Shown: positions 37,189 to 46,245 of the stretch, piece after piece
Layout: every line of letters starts with the position of its first letter
How positions within the stretch are numbered: position 1 is the stretch's first letter
Origin: Alteromonas pelagimontana
Lineage (GTDB): Bacteria; Pseudomonadota; Gammaproteobacteria; Enterobacterales; Alteromonadaceae
Direction: 5' to 3'
Assembly (NCBI RefSeq): GCF_002499975.2
Contig: NZ_CP052766.1
Coordinates: 434,001 to 498,000 of the forward strand
Length of the DNA: 64,000 nt
The notes under the pieces: model-generated
What the model was told of the DNA's origin: nothing
The model's input: the letters and a program-made list of their open reading frames with translations, nothing else
Database searches by the model: none
Made by a program: the position numbers and the translations under genes

Positions 37189-38460
37189 TTATTCGTCTTG
37201 CTGACTGTTATCATCAAGATCCAGAGCCTGCCCCAGCCATTGGGTCAGTGCCGCGTTATTTTCCGCCGCTGCTTCACGCAGGACGCGAGTGGGGCCATGC
37301 ATCAGAGCATTCGTGAGCTTATAAGCCAATTCATCGATAACATCATCGGCAGTTTTGCCATCTGCCAATTGATTTTTGGCCCGCTCAACCCATTCATCTC
37401 TTTGCTGCATCCCTTTGTGCCGGTATTGTCGTACCAGATTAATTGAGCGTTGCGCCTGCTTCCAGTTCAGATAAACGTCTACCTGATCCTGAATGATCTT
37501 TTCTGCTTCCTGAGCGGCCATTTCTCTTGAAGCCAAATTTTGCTCAACAATGTGCTGTAAATCATCAACGGTATATAAGTAAGCGTCGCCCAGCTCATTA
37601 ACCTGTGCTTCAATATCTCGTGGTACCGCTAAATCCACCAAAAACATAGGTAAGTTACGGCGCTGACGCAAGGCTTCTTCTACCATCCCTTTTCCTATTA
37701 AGGGTAGCTGACTTGCAGTAGAACTGATGACGATATCAAAATCTTTCAAGTGCTCGGGAAGTTGCGACAGAGTAAGTACATCTGCATCAAGTTTTTCTGC
37801 TAAGGCCTGAGCTCGAGCAACCGTACGATTGGCAACCGCTAAACGACCCACGCCCTGTTCTTTCAGATGCTGAGCGACCAGTTCTATGGTTTCACCCGCC
37901 CCCACTAAAAGAACGGATCGCTTGGGAAGTGCTGAAAAGATATGCTTGGCCAACTGCACGGCCGCATAAGCAACAGAAACAGCATTGGCACCAATTTCTG
38001 TCTCGCTGCGCACCCGCTTGGCAACAGAAAAAGTATGCTGAAACAGTTTTTCGAATTGCGTGCTCACTGTGCCAGAATGTTTAGCGTCACTGTAGGCTTG
38101 TTTTATTTGCCCTAATATCTGCGGTTCACCCAGAATCAAAGAGTCTAAACCGCTGGCTACACGCATTATGTGGCGTACCGCCTCGCTTTGCTCCAGCATA
38201 TAGCTGTTTTGCCGTATGAGAGCGATATCCAGGCGGTGAAAATCCGCCAGCCATTTGAGCAGCTGTTCCGATTCTTCCTGCTCTCCGTTGACGTAGATTT
38301 CAGTTCGATTACAGGTAGATACAATTACCGATTCATCCACGCCGTCTAATTTTTTCAGCGACGCCAGAGCCGCCACCAGCGAATCCGGTGTGAAAGCCAC
38401 CTTTTCTCGTAGTGCAACTGGTGCTGTTTTATGATTAATTCCGACGGCAGTTAGGGTCAT
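37189..38460 (-). CDS. hemA: Glutamyl-tRNA reductase
   Basis: 423 residues. It makes glutamate-1-semialdehyde for tetrapyrrole synthesis. The catalytic cysteine lies in VSTCNRTEIY, the NADPH site in LLVGAGETIELV, and GLDSLILGEPQILGQIK is conserved. The N-terminal TLTAVGINHKTAPV is typical. It is divergent from lolB across 119 bases. Confidence 0.97.
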   Translation of the reverse strand: MTLTAVGINHKTAPVALREKVAFTPDSLVAALASLKKLDGVDESVIVSTCNRTEIYVNGEQEESEQLLKWLADFHRLDIALIRQNSYMLEQSEAVRHIMRVASGLDSLILGEPQILGQIKQAYSDAKHSGTVSTQFEKLFQHTFSVAKRVRSETEIGANAVSVAYAAVQLAKHIFSALPKRSVLLVGAGETIELVAQHLKEQGVGRLAVANRTVARAQALAEKLDADVLTLSQLPEHLKDFDIVISSTASQLPLIGKGMVEEALRQRRNLPMFLVDLAVPRDIEAQVNELGDAYLYTVDDLQHIVEQNLASREMAAQEAEKIIQDQVDVYLNWKQAQRSINLVRQYRHKGMQQRDEWVERAKNQLADGKTADDVIDELAYKLTNALMHGPTRVLREAAAENNAALTQWLGQALDLDDNSQQDE

Positions 38461-38579
38461 TAAGTTTCATGTGGCGACTTCGGAGCGGCATTGTACGAAA
38501 AAGCCAAAATGATTGAAAGTGTTGCTGAATATGTGTTCCTATATATGCTGATAAATTTGAATAAGATGTTAGCCCACTT

Positions 38580-39185
38580 ATGCAGCTAAGATGGATTTTT
38601 CTCACTTTAGGATTGCTGCTGCTTTCAGCTTGCTCGACTCTGCCCTCTGGCCCTGACACCGCAGTGAATTTGCCTGCGCAATTACAAGCACTTGAACGGG
38701 TTACACATTGGAAGGCGCAGGGAAAAATCGCGTTTCGAGATAGTACTCAAGCTCTTAGTGCTAACTTAATATGGCGCACGCAACAGCCTGAATTTCATTT
38801 CCGCATGACAAACTTACTTGGAATAACGTTGGTTGATTTACAGGTAACCGAGCAGCTCTCGACGTTGAAAAGTAACGATAAAACCTATACAGATACCGAT
38901 CCTGCAGAATTGATCAGTCGCACAACCGGCTGGGAGATTCCGGTTGCCCAGTTGCTTAATTGGATGAAAGGCCTGCCGGGAAAAGGGGATAAATATTCCT
39001 TTACCGAACAAGGGCTGGTGGATAGGTTGACGCCAAATTGCGCAGATTGCACTAACTGGCAGGTTAATTATGACAACTATGGTGATGTTGAAGGAGTCTG
39101 GTTGCCGCATTCCCTTACTCTCACTCAAACCGATAATCCCGACACTTTTATAAAAATACGTATCGATAGATGGACACTGAACTGA
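38580..39185 (+). CDS. lolB: Outer membrane lipoprotein localisation factor LolB
   Basis: 201 residues with a lipoprotein signal (lipobox LLSAC, cysteine about 18) and the LolB region VTHWKAQGKIAFRD. LolB takes lipoproteins from LolA and inserts them in the outer membrane. It overlaps ispE by 16 bases, and the lolB-ispE-prs order is the conserved one. Confidence 0.95.
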   Translation: MQLRWIFLTLGLLLLSACSTLPSGPDTAVNLPAQLQALERVTHWKAQGKIAFRDSTQALSANLIWRTQQPEFHFRMTNLLGITLVDLQVTEQLSTLKSNDKTYTDTDPAELISRTTGWEIPVAQLLNWMKGLPGKGDKYSFTEQGLVDRLTPNCADCTNWQVNYDNYGDVEGVWLPHSLTLTQTDNPDTFIKIRIDRWTLN

Positions 39186-40057
39186 AATTTCCTCACCACC
39201 AGTGGTGGCCCAGCCCGGCTAAATTGAATTTGTTTTTGCATATTCTCGGGCGTTATGAAAACGGTTATCACCAGCTACAAACACTTTTTCAGATGCTGGA
39301 TACGGGTGATCGTCTACACTTTTCTATTAATAATTCGGGAAAGGTTTTACTTGCTACGGCTATCCCTGGCGTCGCCCACAAAGACAATCTCATTGTGCGT
39401 GCTGCAAAGCTGCTACAACAACAGGGGCAATGGTGTAGTCACGGCGTTACCATCCATTTAGATAAACAGCTTCCCATGGGCGGCGGAATTGGTGGCGGTT
39501 CATCTAATGCTGCCACGACATTGGTGGCGTTGAATGACTTGTGGCAGTGTGGATTAGATGAAAACGAACTGGCCACCCTCGGCCTGCAACTTGGCGCAGA
39601 TGTTCCCATTTTTATCAGAGGGCAAACCGCCTTCGCGGGCGGTGTTGGGGAAGAGATTTCTCCCGTTTCGCTGCCAACGCGGTGGTATCTTGTGGTTAAT
39701 CCGGGAATACATATTAGTACAGCGGACGTCTTCCGCGAGCCGAACCTGCCACGGAATACGCTGCCGATGGAATGGAAAGATTATTCCTTTGCTGACTCGC
39801 ATAACGATTGTCAGCAAATTGTCTGCGATCGCTATCCGGAAGTTGCAAAATTATTACAGTGGTTGGTACACTACGCACCGTCGCGAATGACGGGCACGGG
39901 AGCGTGTGTGTTCGCCACCTTTTCTGATGAAAAATTAGCCAGGCAAGTGCAATCTTTTGTGCCCGCGCCATGGAAAAGTTTTTTGGCAAAAGGTGTCAAC
40001 CAGTCGCCTCTAAAACAAAAACTATATGAAGTGAACGCCACATCAGACACTAATTAG
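39170..40057 (+). CDS. ispE: 4-diphosphocytidyl-2-C-methyl-D-erythritol kinase
   Basis: 295 residues. A GHMP kinase of the non-mevalonate isoprenoid pathway. [22 protein letters not shown] is the family opening, [15 protein letters not shown] the ATP loop, and [10 protein letters not shown] and [10 protein letters not shown] are conserved. The tRNA-Gln gene begins six bases after the stop. Confidence 0.96.
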   Translation: MDTELKFPHHQWWPSPAKLNLFLHILGRYENGYHQLQTLFQMLDTGDRLHFSINNSGKVLLATAIPGVAHKDNLIVRAAKLLQQQGQWCSHGVTIHLDKQLPMGGGIGGGSSNAATTLVALNDLWQCGLDENELATLGLQLGADVPIFIRGQTAFAGGVGEEISPVSLPTRWYLVVNPGIHISTADVFREPNLPRNTLPMEWKDYSFADSHNDCQQIVCDRYPEVAKLLQWLVHYAPSRMTGTGACVFATFSDEKLARQVQSFVPAPWKSFLAKGVNQSPLKQKLYEVNATSDTN

Positions 40058-40062
40058 TTTAT

Positions 40063-40138
40063 TGGGGTATAGCCAAGTTGGTAAGGCAGCGGGTTTTGAT
40101 CCCGCGATTCGTTGGTTCGAGTCCAGCTACCCCAGCCA
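40063..40138 (+). tRNA. tRNA-Gln (TTG), between ispE and prs
   Basis: 76 bases with encoded CCA. Acceptor TGGGGTA/TACCCCA, anticodon stem GCGGG/CCCGC around TTTTGAT (anticodon TTG), T-arm with TTCGAGT. Identical to the two copies at 50163 and 50276. It begins six bases after ispE and ends 31 bases before prs, so it is probably processed out of the lolB-ispE-prs transcript. Confidence 0.96.
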
Positions 40139-40169
40139 CCTCTTTTATCAATGCACTGAGGAAACACTT

Positions 40170-41117
40170 GTGCCAGATATGAAGCTCTTTGCAGGTAATG
40201 CTGTACCAGAACTTGCCCAGAAAGTCGCCGAACGGCTTTATACCAAGCTTGGAAACGCCAGTGTCGGCCGCTTCAGTGACGGTGAAATTTGCGTAGAAAT
40301 TCATGAAAACGTCCGTGGTTCGGACGTTTTTATTATCCAGTCGACATGCGCTCCTACCAACGATAATCTGATGGAGCTAATTGTAATGATAGACGCTCTG
40401 CGCCGTGCCTCTGCAGGACGCATAACCGCTGTCATTCCCTATTTCGGCTATGCCCGTCAGGATCGGCGGGTACGCTCAGCACGGGTGCCCATTACCGCAA
40501 AGGTAGTGGCTGATTTTCTATCTAACGTAGGCGTCGATCGCGTTCTTACCATTGACCTGCACGCGGAACAGATCCAGGGCTTTTTTGATGTTCCTGTCGA
40601 TAATGCCTTCGGTACACCCATTCTGCTGGCAGATATGATGCAACGGGATTTTGTGGATCCTGTAGTCGTTTCACCGGATATTGGCGGTGTTGTTCGCGCG
40701 CGGGCAACGGCTAAGTTAATGAACGACACTGACTTAGCAATTATCGACAAGCGCCGCCCTAAAGCCAACGTTGCTCAGGTAATGAACATCATTGGTGACG
40801 TAAAAGGCCGTGATTGTATTATTGTGGATGACATGATTGATACTGGCGGCACCCTGGCGAAAGCGGCTGAAGCACTAAAAGCCCATGGCGCGCGTAAAGT
40901 ATACGCTTATGCGACTCACGCCATCTTCTCTGGGAATGCGGCTAATATCCTGAAGAATTCGGTCATTGATGAAATTATTGTCACTGACAGCATTCCGCTA
41001 AGTGAGGAAATGAAGACGATTGATAAAGTCAAACAGCTGACCCTTTCAGAAATGCTGGCCGAAACCATCCGCCGTATCAGTAACGAAGAATCTATTTCGG
41101 CTATGTTTGAATATTAG
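40170..41117 (+). CDS. prs: Ribose-phosphate pyrophosphokinase
   Basis: 315 residues, starting at GTG 40170 behind GAGGAA, the same start type as in E. coli. It makes PRPP from ribose 5-phosphate and [27 protein letters not shown], the PRPP loop DDMIDTGGT and the C-terminal [11 protein letters not shown] are visible. Frames running from upstream cross the tRNA and are not used. Confidence 0.97.
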   Translation: MPDMKLFAGNAVPELAQKVAERLYTKLGNASVGRFSDGEICVEIHENVRGSDVFIIQSTCAPTNDNLMELIVMIDALRRASAGRITAVIPYFGYARQDRRVRSARVPITAKVVADFLSNVGVDRVLTIDLHAEQIQGFFDVPVDNAFGTPILLADMMQRDFVDPVVVSPDIGGVVRARATAKLMNDTDLAIIDKRRPKANVAQVMNIIGDVKGRDCIIVDDMIDTGGTLAKAAEALKAHGARKVYAYATHAIFSGNAANILKNSVIDEIIVTDSIPLSEEMKTIDKVKQLTLSEMLAETIRRISNEESISAMFEY

Positions 41118-41242
41118 TCATAGTTATGGCACTGCAGTCCTCTACGCGGTGCCGCCTCTTCGTAGTTCATAAGCCGTTCAGTTTCTTTCTTGCATTATTA
41201 TTCCACCAGTATTTCGACCTTTTTCCGAAAGGATTATAAAGA

Positions 41243-41641
41243 ATGATGACACGTATGATGCTTACCGCGGTGCTAGGCGGCTATTGCGTAACCGGCTGTG
41301 CACAGCAGGAGCGACACCAAGTTTCTGCTGAACAGTCCCAGCAAAATACACTCGTTGAGGTAAAAAAGGAAAATACAGTGAAGAAAACCAGCAGCATGAA
41401 AGGGACAATTGTTTACAAGAGCATGGAAGGCGGCTTTTATGCATTTATCAGTGATTCTGGTGAACATTTTACGCTGCAAGGATTAACTGCAGAATATCGT
41501 AAAAATGGACTGAAAGTCGCAGTTAAAGGCATACCGTTAAAAGATGTAATGACGTTTACGCAATTTGGTACTGTATTTAAAGTAAGTGAAATAACGGTAC
41601 TTGATGACTCCCAAGTTAAACCTATCAATCAGGTCCGGTAA
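41243..41641 (+). CDS. Putative lipoprotein, unknown function
   Basis: 132 residues with a short hydrophobic leader and lipobox-like VTGC (cysteine about 19). The mature part has a Gln/Lys-rich linker and then a small beta-rich domain (about 55-125) with FYAFISDSGEHFTLQGL, which looks like an OB-type barrel. I do not recognise a named family. It begins the accessory segment after prs. Confidence 0.65.
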   Translation: MMTRMMLTAVLGGYCVTGCAQQERHQVSAEQSQQNTLVEVKKENTVKKTSSMKGTIVYKSMEGGFYAFISDSGEHFTLQGLTAEYRKNGLKVAVKGIPLKDVMTFTQFGTVFKVSEITVLDDSQVKPINQVR

Positions 41642-42027
41642 GATTGCGGTGATATTTGCAGTTGTTTTGTCGTCCTGTACTTAGATTACGAGCTCAAGAT
41701 ACAGACATTACGCTGTATGAAAATACCACTGCGCCAATTGCCCCTGTCCACTTTCCCTTCAATGACACAGTTCTAAATTAGAGTTTTCCCGTTGTCCCGA
41801 TACCTTCCGCTATCCGACGCCCGATGGGAATTTGAATATAACCAAGAAAAATCCTGAGTACAGGTATTTTTTTTAAAGTCTAGGTTTCAGAGATTCTTGT
41901 GATGGAACACCAAGTATGGTTTGGCAAGCGCTGGATTTAAACCCGCCTAGCGCTTGTATACATGTAAGCCTATTGAGCAGCGAAAAATCAGGCTATTCCA
42001 ACATTCGCTTAAGGACAACGAAGACTG
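41642..42027 (+). other. Intergenic region, possible degenerate coding fragment
   Basis: A 386-base stretch without an intact gene. A plus-strand frame of about 40 codons (about 41657-41782) reads like protein with no start codon, ending in a stop, and could be the tail of a decayed gene; I cannot identify it. The rest shows nothing recognisable. Confidence 0.3.
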
Positions 42028-42505
42028 TTAAAGGGGCTCAAACCATGGCTGTTGATGTAAAAAATCAGTCAATGCTGTGCGGAATGCTTTAGCTCTGGCA
42101 GATATAGTTTTTTGATAAGGCCATACCAGATAAAGCTTTCTGGCAGGCCCTTGCCACTCAGGCAGCACATGTGTCAATTCACGCTTTTCTATAGCCTCAT
42201 ACACCATGCTCAAGGGTAATAACGCGATACCTGCCCCCGCTTTAGCAAGATTGAAATTTACATTCATATCATTGCAAAAATGCGTATGAGTTTTCAGCAC
42301 CTTAAACTGAACTGTCTCATCGTTTATATTTTGAAGAGTCCAGTCACTGAAAATATCAGCTGCAATTGTTTTTGAAAAAATCAGTTCCTGGGGTGTTTGA
42401 GGAAAGCTTTCTTCGTCACGAATATTTCCCACAAGTATGGGAGTAATACTACCAAGGCCGGTTTGAATGAGTGAAGAATCTTCCTGTTGCCCTGAACATA
42501 AAGCA

Positions 42506-42514
42506 ATATCAGAA
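42506..42514 (+). repeat. Target site duplication, left copy
   Basis: ATATCAGAA, directly adjoining the IS left end; matches the right copy exactly. Confidence 0.92.
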
Positions 42515-43759
42515 CAGGGCGGGATTCTACTTCGCACATTATTTAACCAAAAAGCAACTCTGTTCTGAATTCCGGACTCCACAGAGCAGCTCGTCGTTTC
42601 CCTGCGATGCTATCCTTCTTGCCCATATGTTGCCGTATTAAGCTAAGACATGCCCGGTTGAATAACGCCAGGTGTGTAGCACCTGTTGGGTCACCGATCT
42701 TAAGCTCGTCTTCTCGAAACACCACATCCAAAACCCAATGCAGTTGATTCTCCACAGCCCAATGATCCCGCACGATACCGGCAGCCTGCTCGGCATTAAC
42801 GGGCAATGAGCTTGCGTACCAGCGTGATGAGCAAGCAGTGGTGTTTTTCACACACCGTTCGCTAGCGACCTCAATGAAAGTCTGGACATGCGGCCATTTT
42901 TGCTTGAGTTCTTTGGGTAATTTGGCCTTCATTTGCATCACAGTACGCTTTTCCTCACGTCCGTGCCCGCGGTTAATCTGCTCGAAAGTGGCCAGTTCCG
43001 GATTTTCATACTGTTCGGCGAAACAAGTTTTTACATGCTGACTTAAAGTAGGCTGATTTCCCTTTAACTGGATCACAAAATCGCCTTTACCTTTAATCAC
43101 CGCTTTCATGGTGTCGGCCTGGCAGTGTAATGCATCCAGTGTGACCACCGCATTGTCCAGTGTGAGTGCGGCAATAACCTGACGCGCCACGTCCCCCTCA
43201 TGTCCTTTACTGTCTGAGCTCCCTTGATAAAGCGCAACGCCATTACCTACATCAAATGCACTCACCACATGTAGGGCTTTGCTGGCATCGTCGCGCCAGG
43301 CTCCGCGCATCGTCTTACCGTCCAACGCAATAACTTGTTTCCCTTGTTGCTTACGCTGGTCGTTAATCCAGCCAAATACAGCTTTCAGCAACACTTGAGT
43401 ATCCAGCGCCTTGATAATGGTAGCGATACAGTGCCGTCTTGGAATACCATTAGCAAATCCACGATGTTGACGCAGCCATTCAAGCTGTAAGTCGCCAAAT
43501 TGCTGAATAGACTTCCATCCATCAGCACCGCTGAGCACGGCAGCTAGAGTGAGGAAAATGACATCAATCAGGTCATGCTTTTTATTGATATCGTTGCGGT
43601 GGTCGGTGATGATTTCCAAGTGTTTTAATAAGCTCATGTCAGTCTTTAATGAAATGAAAACTGATCTGATCGTACAAATCAACCAGAGTTCCATGGTGCT
43701 TATACCAATAGCTGATCAATAAAGCGGTTGCTATACCAAAAAGTTAGGATCCCGCCCTG
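42515..43759 (-). mobile_element. ISAs1-family insertion sequence, complete
   Basis: 1245 bases. The ends are CAGGGCGGGAT (42515-42525) and its exact inverse ATCCCGCCCTG (43749-43759), with partial pairing further in. Both sides carry the same 9-base ATATCAGAA duplication (42506-42514, 43760-43768), within the 8-10 bases usual for ISAs1 elements. One intact transposase gene lies inside. Family named from the transposase and the CAGGG ends; a specific IS name needs a database. Confidence 0.93.
42543..43637 (-). CDS. ISAs1-family transposase
   Basis: 364 residues from ATG 43637 (a frame extending to 43694 includes untypical sequence). The N-terminal DDE_Tnp_1-associated region has IITDHRNDINKKHDLIDVIFL, then AVLSGADGWKSI. 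The DDE catalytic core has IALDGKTMRG, a VTLDALHCQ aspartate and a VENQLHWVLDVVF-type glutamate block. This is the H-repeat/ISAs1 transposase. It looks full length with no frameshift, so the element may be active. Confidence 0.93.
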   Translation of the reverse strand: MSLLKHLEIITDHRNDINKKHDLIDVIFLTLAAVLSGADGWKSIQQFGDLQLEWLRQHRGFANGIPRRHCIATIIKALDTQVLLKAVFGWINDQRKQQGKQVIALDGKTMRGAWRDDASKALHVVSAFDVGNGVALYQGSSDSKGHEGDVARQVIAALTLDNAVVTLDALHCQADTMKAVIKGKGDFVIQLKGNQPTLSQHVKTCFAEQYENPELATFEQINRGHGREEKRTVMQMKAKLPKELKQKWPHVQTFIEVASERCVKNTTACSSRWYASSLPVNAEQAAGIVRDHWAVENQLHWVLDVVFREDELKIGDPTGATHLALFNRACLSLIRQHMGKKDSIAGKRRAALWSPEFRTELLFG

Positions 43760-43768
43760 ATATCAGAA
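43760..43768 (+). repeat. Target site duplication, right copy
   Basis: ATATCAGAA, directly adjoining the IS right end; pairs with the copy at 42506. Confidence 0.92.
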
Positions 43769-44274
43769 CTCTTCGACAGCACACTTTCATTGGGATCAGC
43801 TAGTATAATATTCAACGCTATCTGCGGATATGCCGCAGAAAAGGTTTGCCAAAAATTATTTAACGGCCCACTTCCAATATTAATAGGTGCCACCACTTTT
43901 AATGGACCTTCAGGGTCATTTATTGTGGCATCAAGATTGATTAATTTTTGGCTTAAATCGTTTACAGTGTCTGCACACTCACGATAGTAATCATTGCCGC
44001 TAGATGTCAGCATTAAGCCTTTATTACTGCGATGGAACAGCTCAACTCCCAAACTTTTTTCTAACTCAGCAATCCTTCGCGACACTGTCGCTATTGTCAT
44101 GCTAAGACATTTGGCGGCTCCCGAAAAACTCCCTTTTTCAGCAGCAGTAATAAAAATTCGCAGATTATCCAGCATTGCTTCTCATATTTGCAAACGGGCT
44201 TTTCATTATGAACCATACCGGAGAAATATGTAAACGCGTAACATCGCCCTTCTATAATAAGAGGAGAGAAAGAA

Positions 44275-44499
44275 ATGAAGCATCGTGTGGTTTTTGCAGT
44301 AATGATATCCCTAATACTGACGTTTTTTATGTCAGCATGGGTAACATTTTTAAATGTAGGTATTATCGAGAATTTCTTTGAACTTTGGATGCATGCTTGG
44401 TTTTTAGCGTGGCCAGCAGCAGGGATTATCTCCTTTGTCTGTGCCCCAAGGCTTCACTCACTTGCACATCAGCTAATTAACATGAATCAAAATGAGTAG
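44275..44499 (+). CDS. DUF2798 small membrane protein
   Basis: 74 residues with two transmembrane helices (about 5-30 and 38-58) and the WLAWPAAG-type motif of DUF2798 (here FLAWPAAGIISF). AGAGGAGAG precedes the ATG. It is divergent from the disrupted LysR gene with about 100 bases between, so it is a likely target of that regulator and now without its control. Confidence 0.85.
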   Translation: MKHRVVFAVMISLILTFFMSAWVTFLNVGIIENFFELWMHAWFLAWPAAGIISFVCAPRLHSLAHQLINMNQNE

Positions 44500-44780
44500 A
44501 AGCAGTTCGGAAGTTATTCCCTTCGCGGCCAGACGCGAATGTACGTAGGGATAGGTTGCAAATATTTTTACAATAAGTGAAGATTTCTTAGCCGAACTTT
44601 TGATGCAAGGATGCTCCAGCAGAGCCATTAAAGATGTTTTTACGATTTTCTTTCAGGGTTTTGGATGAGAAATTTTTACTTATTTCTCGAGCTGCTGAAA
44701 TTTCACCCATTCATGCTCTTGTCCTGCCACTACACGATATAATCTCGAAGCAGCCGTTTAGACTCATTGTAGAGATCAAA
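44500..44780. other. Intergenic region, nothing recognisable
   Basis: No credible gene, RNA or repeat seen between DUF2798 and the fragment that follows. It may hold scars of earlier insertions in this variable segment. Confidence 0.4.
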
Positions 44781-44980
44781 TTATAGTGGTCGGGGGTTAA
44801 TCGATAGGCCATAAGCCAATATTTTCTCTGTGACTTCTGGGATCACACCACCGTTGGCATCAGAACGCTGCTCTTGGTAATTCACCGTATCACTGATATG
44901 ACTGACAATGGTAGTCACAGCGCTTTGCCCCTACCATTGCGCCTTAATTTGCTTCAGAATGGTAATTTTATAATCAGGAG
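44781..44980 (-). pseudogene. Possible gene remnant with in-frame stop
   Basis: On the minus strand a frame of about 65 codons looks like protein, with one TAG in the middle (44931-44933) and a stop at 44781. It contains SAVTTIVSHISDTVN and GGVIPEVTEKILAYG. No family recognised. It ends beside the ppnP ribosome site, so any 5' part is lost. A chance frame is possible. Confidence 0.3.
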
Positions 44981-44986
44981 ACTTCC

Positions 44987-45271
44987 ATGGCATTTACTGT
45001 AAATAGTTATTTCGACGACAACGTACGCTCAATTGCTTTTGAATCGGTCAGCGGCCCGTGTACATCAGGCGTGATGGCACCCGGCCAATATACATTTTCT
45101 ACCAATACCCACGAAGTAATGAAAGTCATGGAAGGAGAGCTGGTGGTTCGTCTTCCGCAAAGCGATGAGTGGCAATCTTTTCCTGCTGGTACCCAGTTTG
45201 CTGTAGATGCCAACCTATCTTTTGATGTAAAGGTGTCCACCCCCACTGCATATCTTTGCTTTTATAGCTAA
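44987..45271 (+). CDS. ppnP: Pyrimidine/purine nucleoside phosphorylase (DUF1255)
   Basis: 94 residues, the family length. NSYFDDNVRSIAFE, GVMAPGQYTF and HEVMKVMEGEL, a small cupin, identify PpnP (YaiE). It splits nucleosides with phosphate to bases and ribose 1-phosphate. A TCAGGAGAC ribosome site precedes the ATG. Alone among accessory genes here. Confidence 0.93.
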   Translation: MAFTVNSYFDDNVRSIAFESVSGPCTSGVMAPGQYTFSTNTHEVMKVMEGELVVRLPQSDEWQSFPAGTQFAVDANLSFDVKVSTPTAYLCFYS

Positions 45272-45391
45272 CGGAATTATCGGCGCCTTCGCAATGGTCG
45301 TTGGCGCTAACTTAAATAAAACCTGTCCGGCCATTATTTTTCGCCTAAAACCCCCTACTCTCATACAGTGTCCACCGGATTCGGATTTCGC

Positions 45392-45418
45392 TATAGTGCC
45401 TGAGTGACAGGAAGTCAC
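45392..45418 (+). promoter_or_regulatory. Candidate promoter/operator of bacteriocin-like locus
   Basis: A -10-like TATAGT (45392-45397) is followed by an inverted repeat GTGAC-5-GTCAC (45404-45418), ending 24 bases before the start codon of the first peptide gene. The -35 is poor. The repeat could be a repressor site overlapping the transcript start. Inferred from layout only. Confidence 0.35.
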
Positions 45419-45442
45419 GGTTTTAGAAACTAAGGACATACT

Positions 45443-45682
45443 ATGACAAATCAGACAGATTTATTTGAGCTGACTGGCGAAGAAATGCAGTTGGTCACAG
45501 GTGGGAGCGCTCTTGCTGCAGGAATAAAGGGCGGCATGACTGGCGCTGGTGTTGGAGGTGCTCTGGGAACAGGCGGCGCATTGATGGCCGCGGCGAACGG
45601 TGCCCGATGGGGCATGATTGGTGGCGGTGCAGGTGCGTTTGTCGGCGCGGCAGTCGGCCTTATAGTTTACGCCTACTATTAA
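45443..45682 (+). CDS. Double-glycine-leader glycine-rich peptide A (class IIb bacteriocin-like)
   Basis: 79 residues. The leader of 21 residues ends in LTGEEMQLVTGG, the double-glycine type cut by C39-peptidase ABC exporters. The mature peptide of 58 residues is hydrophobic and dense in Gly/Ala with several GxxxG steps, one Trp, and a VYAYY tail, as in two-peptide pore-forming bacteriocins (lactobin/cerein type). CTAAGGAC precedes the ATG. The second peptide gene follows after 11 bases. No exporter gene is nearby. Target range unknown. Confidence 0.78.
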   Translation: MTNQTDLFELTGEEMQLVTGGSALAAGIKGGMTGAGVGGALGTGGALMAAANGARWGMIGGGAGAFVGAAVGLIVYAYY

Positions 45683-45693
45683 GGAGTGAACAA

Positions 45694-45903
45694 ATGAGAA
45701 CACTGTCGCATCATGAAGTTGAAGAAGTATCCGCGGGCTCAATGGCGTCTAAGGCGGCAATGGGCGGGTTAGACGGTTTCGCCGGCGGATTTACCCTCGG
45801 CGCCTCGGTAGGTTTTGTTGGCGGTCCAGCGGGAGCATTAGTAGGTGGTATGATTGGCGGGATGCTTGGCACTATTGGCGGCGTCTACGTCAGTTTCCAC
45901 TAG
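45694..45903 (+). CDS. Double-glycine-like-leader peptide B (class IIb bacteriocin-like)
   Basis: 69 residues from ATG 45694 behind a strong AAGGAGTG. The short leader is LSHHEVEEVSAG, a variant ending in AG in place of GG. The mature part of about 54 residues is Gly/Ala-rich with many GxxxG repeats and one hydrophobic helix. Similar to peptide A in composition but not in sequence, as for paired class IIb peptides. Confidence 0.75.
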   Translation: MRTLSHHEVEEVSAGSMASKAAMGGLDGFAGGFTLGASVGFVGGPAGALVGGMIGGMLGTIGGVYVSFH

Positions 45904-45980
45904 TCACTTCCGCTCATTTTTCAAGTTCGTATATAGGCGGGCGTACTTTGCCCGTCTACAACGTAATTAAGGTACGGGAG

Positions 45981-46145
45981 ATGACTGATAAAAAACTTTT
46001 TCGGCCCAGTTCATTAGTCTGCTTCATTTGCATCATTCCTGGAACAGTCAATTTACTGACTGAAAACATAATGATTAAAGCCATTGCATTAGCCTTCATC
46101 ATTTTATTATTGGGATTCGGCTGGAAAATTGACAAGCAAAGATGA
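45981..46145 (+). CDS. Two-helix membrane protein, candidate immunity protein
   Basis: 54 residues from ATG 45981, with TAAGG eight bases upstream. Two transmembrane helices (about 11-25 and 31-48) and basic ends. It follows peptide B after 77 bases. Small membrane proteins in this position serve as immunity proteins of class II bacteriocins; here that is inference. No homologue recognised. Confidence 0.6.
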   Translation: MTDKKLFRPSSLVCFICIIPGTVNLLTENIMIKAIALAFIILLLGFGWKIDKQR

Positions 46146-46245
46146 ATGAAGGATTTGGTCGTACAGCCGTGCAAATTTTCAGATGGATTAATTTATAGCG
46201 CTATTTAAGCTAACAATCAGAATGTTAACCACGTAACACAGAAAA

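Larger units (their letters stand above)
42028..44175 (-). pseudogene. LysR-family regulator interrupted by ISAs1-family element
   Basis: The 5' part (44175-43760) encodes the winged HTH, with MLDNLRIFITAAEKGSFSGA and TIATVSRRIAELE. The 3' part (42514-42028) encodes the end of the effector domain, with GAGIALLPLSMVYEAI. Removing the element and one copy of the 9-base duplication restores a continuous frame of 298 codons (297 residues) with SSDIALCSG across the joint. So the gene was intact before insertion and there is no other decay, which points to a recent event. It is divergent from a DUF2798 gene, the likely target. Confidence 0.93.

Noticed and set aside
45272-45391. A frame after ppnP reading GIIGAFAMVVGANLN
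   Set aside because: It looks membrane-like but lacks a start and a matching length; too short to support as a gene remnant.
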